Assembly (NCBI RefSeq): GCF_001746915.1
Contig: NZ_MJGC01000053.1
Coordinates: 1 to 64,000, forward strand
Origin: Desertifilum tharense IPPAS B-1220
Lineage (GTDB): Bacteria > Cyanobacteriota > Cyanobacteriia > Cyanobacteriales > Desertifilaceae
Direction of reading: 5' to 3'
Length of the DNA stretch: 64,000 nt
Part shown: one piece after another, positions 62,582-64,000 of the stretch
Numbering within the stretch: the stretch's first letter is position 1
Layout of the letters: each line of letters starts with the position of its first letter
The notes under the pieces: model-generated
What the model was told of the DNA's origin: nothing
Databases searched by the model: none
The model's input: only the letters and a program-made list of their open reading frames with translations
Program-made: the position numbers and the translations under genes

Positions 62582-62961
62582 GGAAGAGGGTGGGGGAAAG
62601 AGTGCTGAGTAGAAAGTGCTGAGTGCTGAGTAGGGAAGAGGGTGGGGGATGGGAGGATGGGGGGATGGGAGGATGGGGGGATGGGGAGATGGGGGGATGG
62701 GGAGATGGGGGGATGGGGAGATGGGGGGATGGGGAGATGGGAGGATGGGGGTATGGGGGAAAAGAGTGCTGAGTTGATGGTTATCAAGTTCTCCTATTTT
62801 TTCTTCCCCAACCCCTAACTCCTAATTCCCAACTCCCTTCTTCCCCACTCGGAACTCGGAACTCGGAACTTTGCACTCCCTTCTTCCCCAACCCCCAACT
62901 CCTAATTCCCAACTCCCTTCTTCCCCAACCCCTAACTCCTAATTCCTAATTCCCTTCTTCC
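62582..62961. repeat. Composite low-complexity repeat with G-quadruplex potential
   Basis: AGTGCTGAGT and GAAGAGGGTGGGGG units (62570-62645) come first. About 110 bp of GGATGGGGGGATGGGG / GGAGATGGGG units (62645-62760) follow. Then come CCCAACCCCTAACTCC, CTCGGAACTCGG and CCCAACTCCCTTC units (62805-62961). The dense G4 runs on one strand can form G-quadruplexes. It fills the whole gap between bchH and the convergent oxidoreductase gene. Confidence 0.85.
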
Positions 62962-64000
62962 TCAACTCCCCACTCCAACTAACTGCTGGGGTTTGGGCGA
63001 CCATCCGGTGAGGAGTTCTACTAGGTTCATGCCGTTGCCAATGACGCCGGGGACGCTGGGGTATCCGGCACTGGCACCGACTAAGTATAGGTTGGGGAGT
63101 TCTGTGCAATAACCGAGTCGGTGTAAGCCGACTTGTTGAGGGATGAGTTTGGCACCGTAGATGTTGCCTTTGGGTTGTCCTAGGTAGTGTTCGCTGGTGG
63201 TTGGGGTGCCGTATACTTTTAGGCGCGTGTAGCGATCGCTGTCGGGGATGAGGTCGCGGACGCTGGTCATAATTTGTTTGTAGACTTCCCGCTTTTTGGC
63301 TTTGTAGGCTTGGCGATCGCTCTGGTGTAGTGCCGCAAAGACATCATAGGGACAAACGGTGGCAATTTCTAGAACGTGATGTCCTGGAGGGGCCATTCCG
63401 GGCGCTGAGGATTTGAGGGTGGGACAGGATAAAAAGATCCACGGATGGCTGAGATCTCCCTCTAACTGGCGCTGATAGGCTTGATTGAGGTTGCCTGTAG
63501 GATAGTACCAAATGTTCCAGTTGCCCAAACCGTAGCGTTCGGGTTCAAAGCGGCTGTCTAACCCTAAATAGAGGTTAAAGGCGCTGGTTGAGTATTGATA
63601 ACCCGTGAGGCGCTGATGTTCCTGGGGACTGAGGGCGTCAGCGCGATGCATTAAATGAACGGTCAGTTTGGGGTCAAGGTCGCTAATATAGGCTTTGCGG
63701 GCGTGGTAGGTTTCGCCTTGGGCGGTAATGGATTGCACTTGGCGATCGCGGACTTCAATATGTTCTACAGGGGTTGAAAGGCGAACGACTCCGTTGCGAA
63801 GGGCGATCGCTTCTACGATGGAGTCCACCAGATGTTTAAAGTGATGTTGGGGATAGTAGGCTCCTTCAGAATAGTCCCAAACTAAGGAAGTATGGGTGAG
63901 CAGGGCAATCTCTTGGGGCGGTAGGGCGTAGTCGCCACTTTGTCCGGCTAAGAGGTCTTGCAGTTTGGGTGAAAGACCTACATGGTTGTAGAGGTCTTGC
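62962..64000 (-). CDS. CrtI-family FAD-dependent oxidoreductase (partial)
   Basis: The frame is open from the window end at 64000 to the stop at 62962, giving the C-terminal 345 residues; the N-terminal FAD domain lies outside. Visible are GAYYPQHHFKHLVDSIVEAI (the GGxxYPxGG-like substrate region), AYISDLDPKLTVHLMHRADALSPQEHQRLTGYQYSTSAFNLYLGLD, and the C-terminal FAD motif LPNLYLVGASAGYPSVPGVIGNGMNLVELLTGW. This is the phytoene desaturase/carotenoid isomerase/retinol saturase superfamily. A carotenoid isomerase, C-3',4' desaturase (CrtD) or CrtO-like role are all possible. Confidence 0.88.
   Translation of the reverse strand, partial: QDLYNHVGLSPKLQDLLAGQSGDYALPPQEIALLTHTSLVWDYSEGAYYPQHHFKHLVDSIVEAIALRNGVVRLSTPVEHIEVRDRQVQSITAQGETYHARKAYISDLDPKLTVHLMHRADALSPQEHQRLTGYQYSTSAFNLYLGLDSRFEPERYGLGNWNIWYYPTGNLNQAYQRQLEGDLSHPWIFLSCPTLKSSAPGMAPPGHHVLEIATVCPYDVFAALHQSDRQAYKAKKREVYKQIMTSVRDLIPDSDRYTRLKVYGTPTTSEHYLGQPKGNIYGAKLIPQQVGLHRLGYCTELPNLYLVGASAGYPSVPGVIGNGMNLVELLTGWSPKPQQLVGVGS

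Overview
The window comes from a cyanobacterium, most likely a filamentous oscillatorialean type. The evidence is the very frequent HIP1 octamer GCGATCGC in genes and intergenic DNA, TonB-dependent receptors with an N-terminal AMIN domain, a knotless (Cph2-type) phytochrome, a Mg-chelatase H subunit, an xisHI pair, the rbp-rpsU cold-shock pair, and intergenic DNA rich in low-complexity tracts and palindromic repeats. No tRNA, rRNA, CRISPR array, transposase or prophage is visible.

Layout. 0-4 kb: alpha/beta hydrolase, intradiol-dioxygenase-like secreted protein, a small secreted repeat protein, rbp, rpsU and a pentapeptide-repeat protein. 3.9-21.8 kb: a co-oriented iron/siderophore island. 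It holds a response regulator and kinase, an exporter-fold ABC half-transporter, then two paralogous modules (AraC regulator, AMIN/TonB receptor, FecB-type lipoprotein; the first also has a DUF1636 Cys protein), a second ABC half-transporter, and a methyltransferase plus cupin. 22-31 kb: rsgA and a signalling block (hybrid kinase, Crp-family regulator, CHASE3 kinase, OmpR-type regulator) followed by small unknown genes and a DUF4241 gene. 31-39.6 kb: alaS, xisHI, glyS, a flavin reductase and an HD-like protein. 40-44.5 kb: two secreted repeat proteins, trehalase and a PhzF-family protein. 44.9-51 kb: a Cph2-like GAF/GGDEF/EAL protein, ribokinase and an arsenic locus (arsR, acr3, arsC). 51-64 kb: S41 peptidase, cation/proton antiporter, SbcD-like nuclease, bioD, HD metalloprotein, flavin reductase, MIF-like tautomerase, a BchH-type chelatase subunit, and a CrtI-family oxidoreductase that runs off the window.

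How the island may work. Receptors take up a ferric siderophore across the outer membrane and lipoproteins bind it in the periplasm. No FecCD-type permease is present. The only inner-membrane transport candidates are two half-size exporter-fold ABC proteins at the ends of the island. Their NBD defects (Asp in place of the Walker B Glu in one, LSAGQ in the other) fall on the same composite ATP site, as expected for an asymmetric heterodimer. Three promoters in the island (before receptor 1, before receptor 2 and before ABC half 2) share a previously unannotated operator: two direct copies of YTCCGCCTAG spaced 21 bp, ending about 38 bp before a -10 box. At both receptor promoters the -10 is followed two bases later by a Fur-like palindrome. 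This suggests an AraC/PchR-type activator combined with iron repression.

Other regulatory signals: an exactly 11-bp-phased array of five TGCA motifs just 3' of the OmpR-type regulator gene; matching inverted repeats (TCAA-N6-TTGA core) at arsR and acr3; 22-bp direct repeats upstream of alaS; a three-way-junction-like element before the sbcD-like gene; and two palindromic repeats flanking the DUF4241 gene whose central 19-bp loops are exact inversions of each other.
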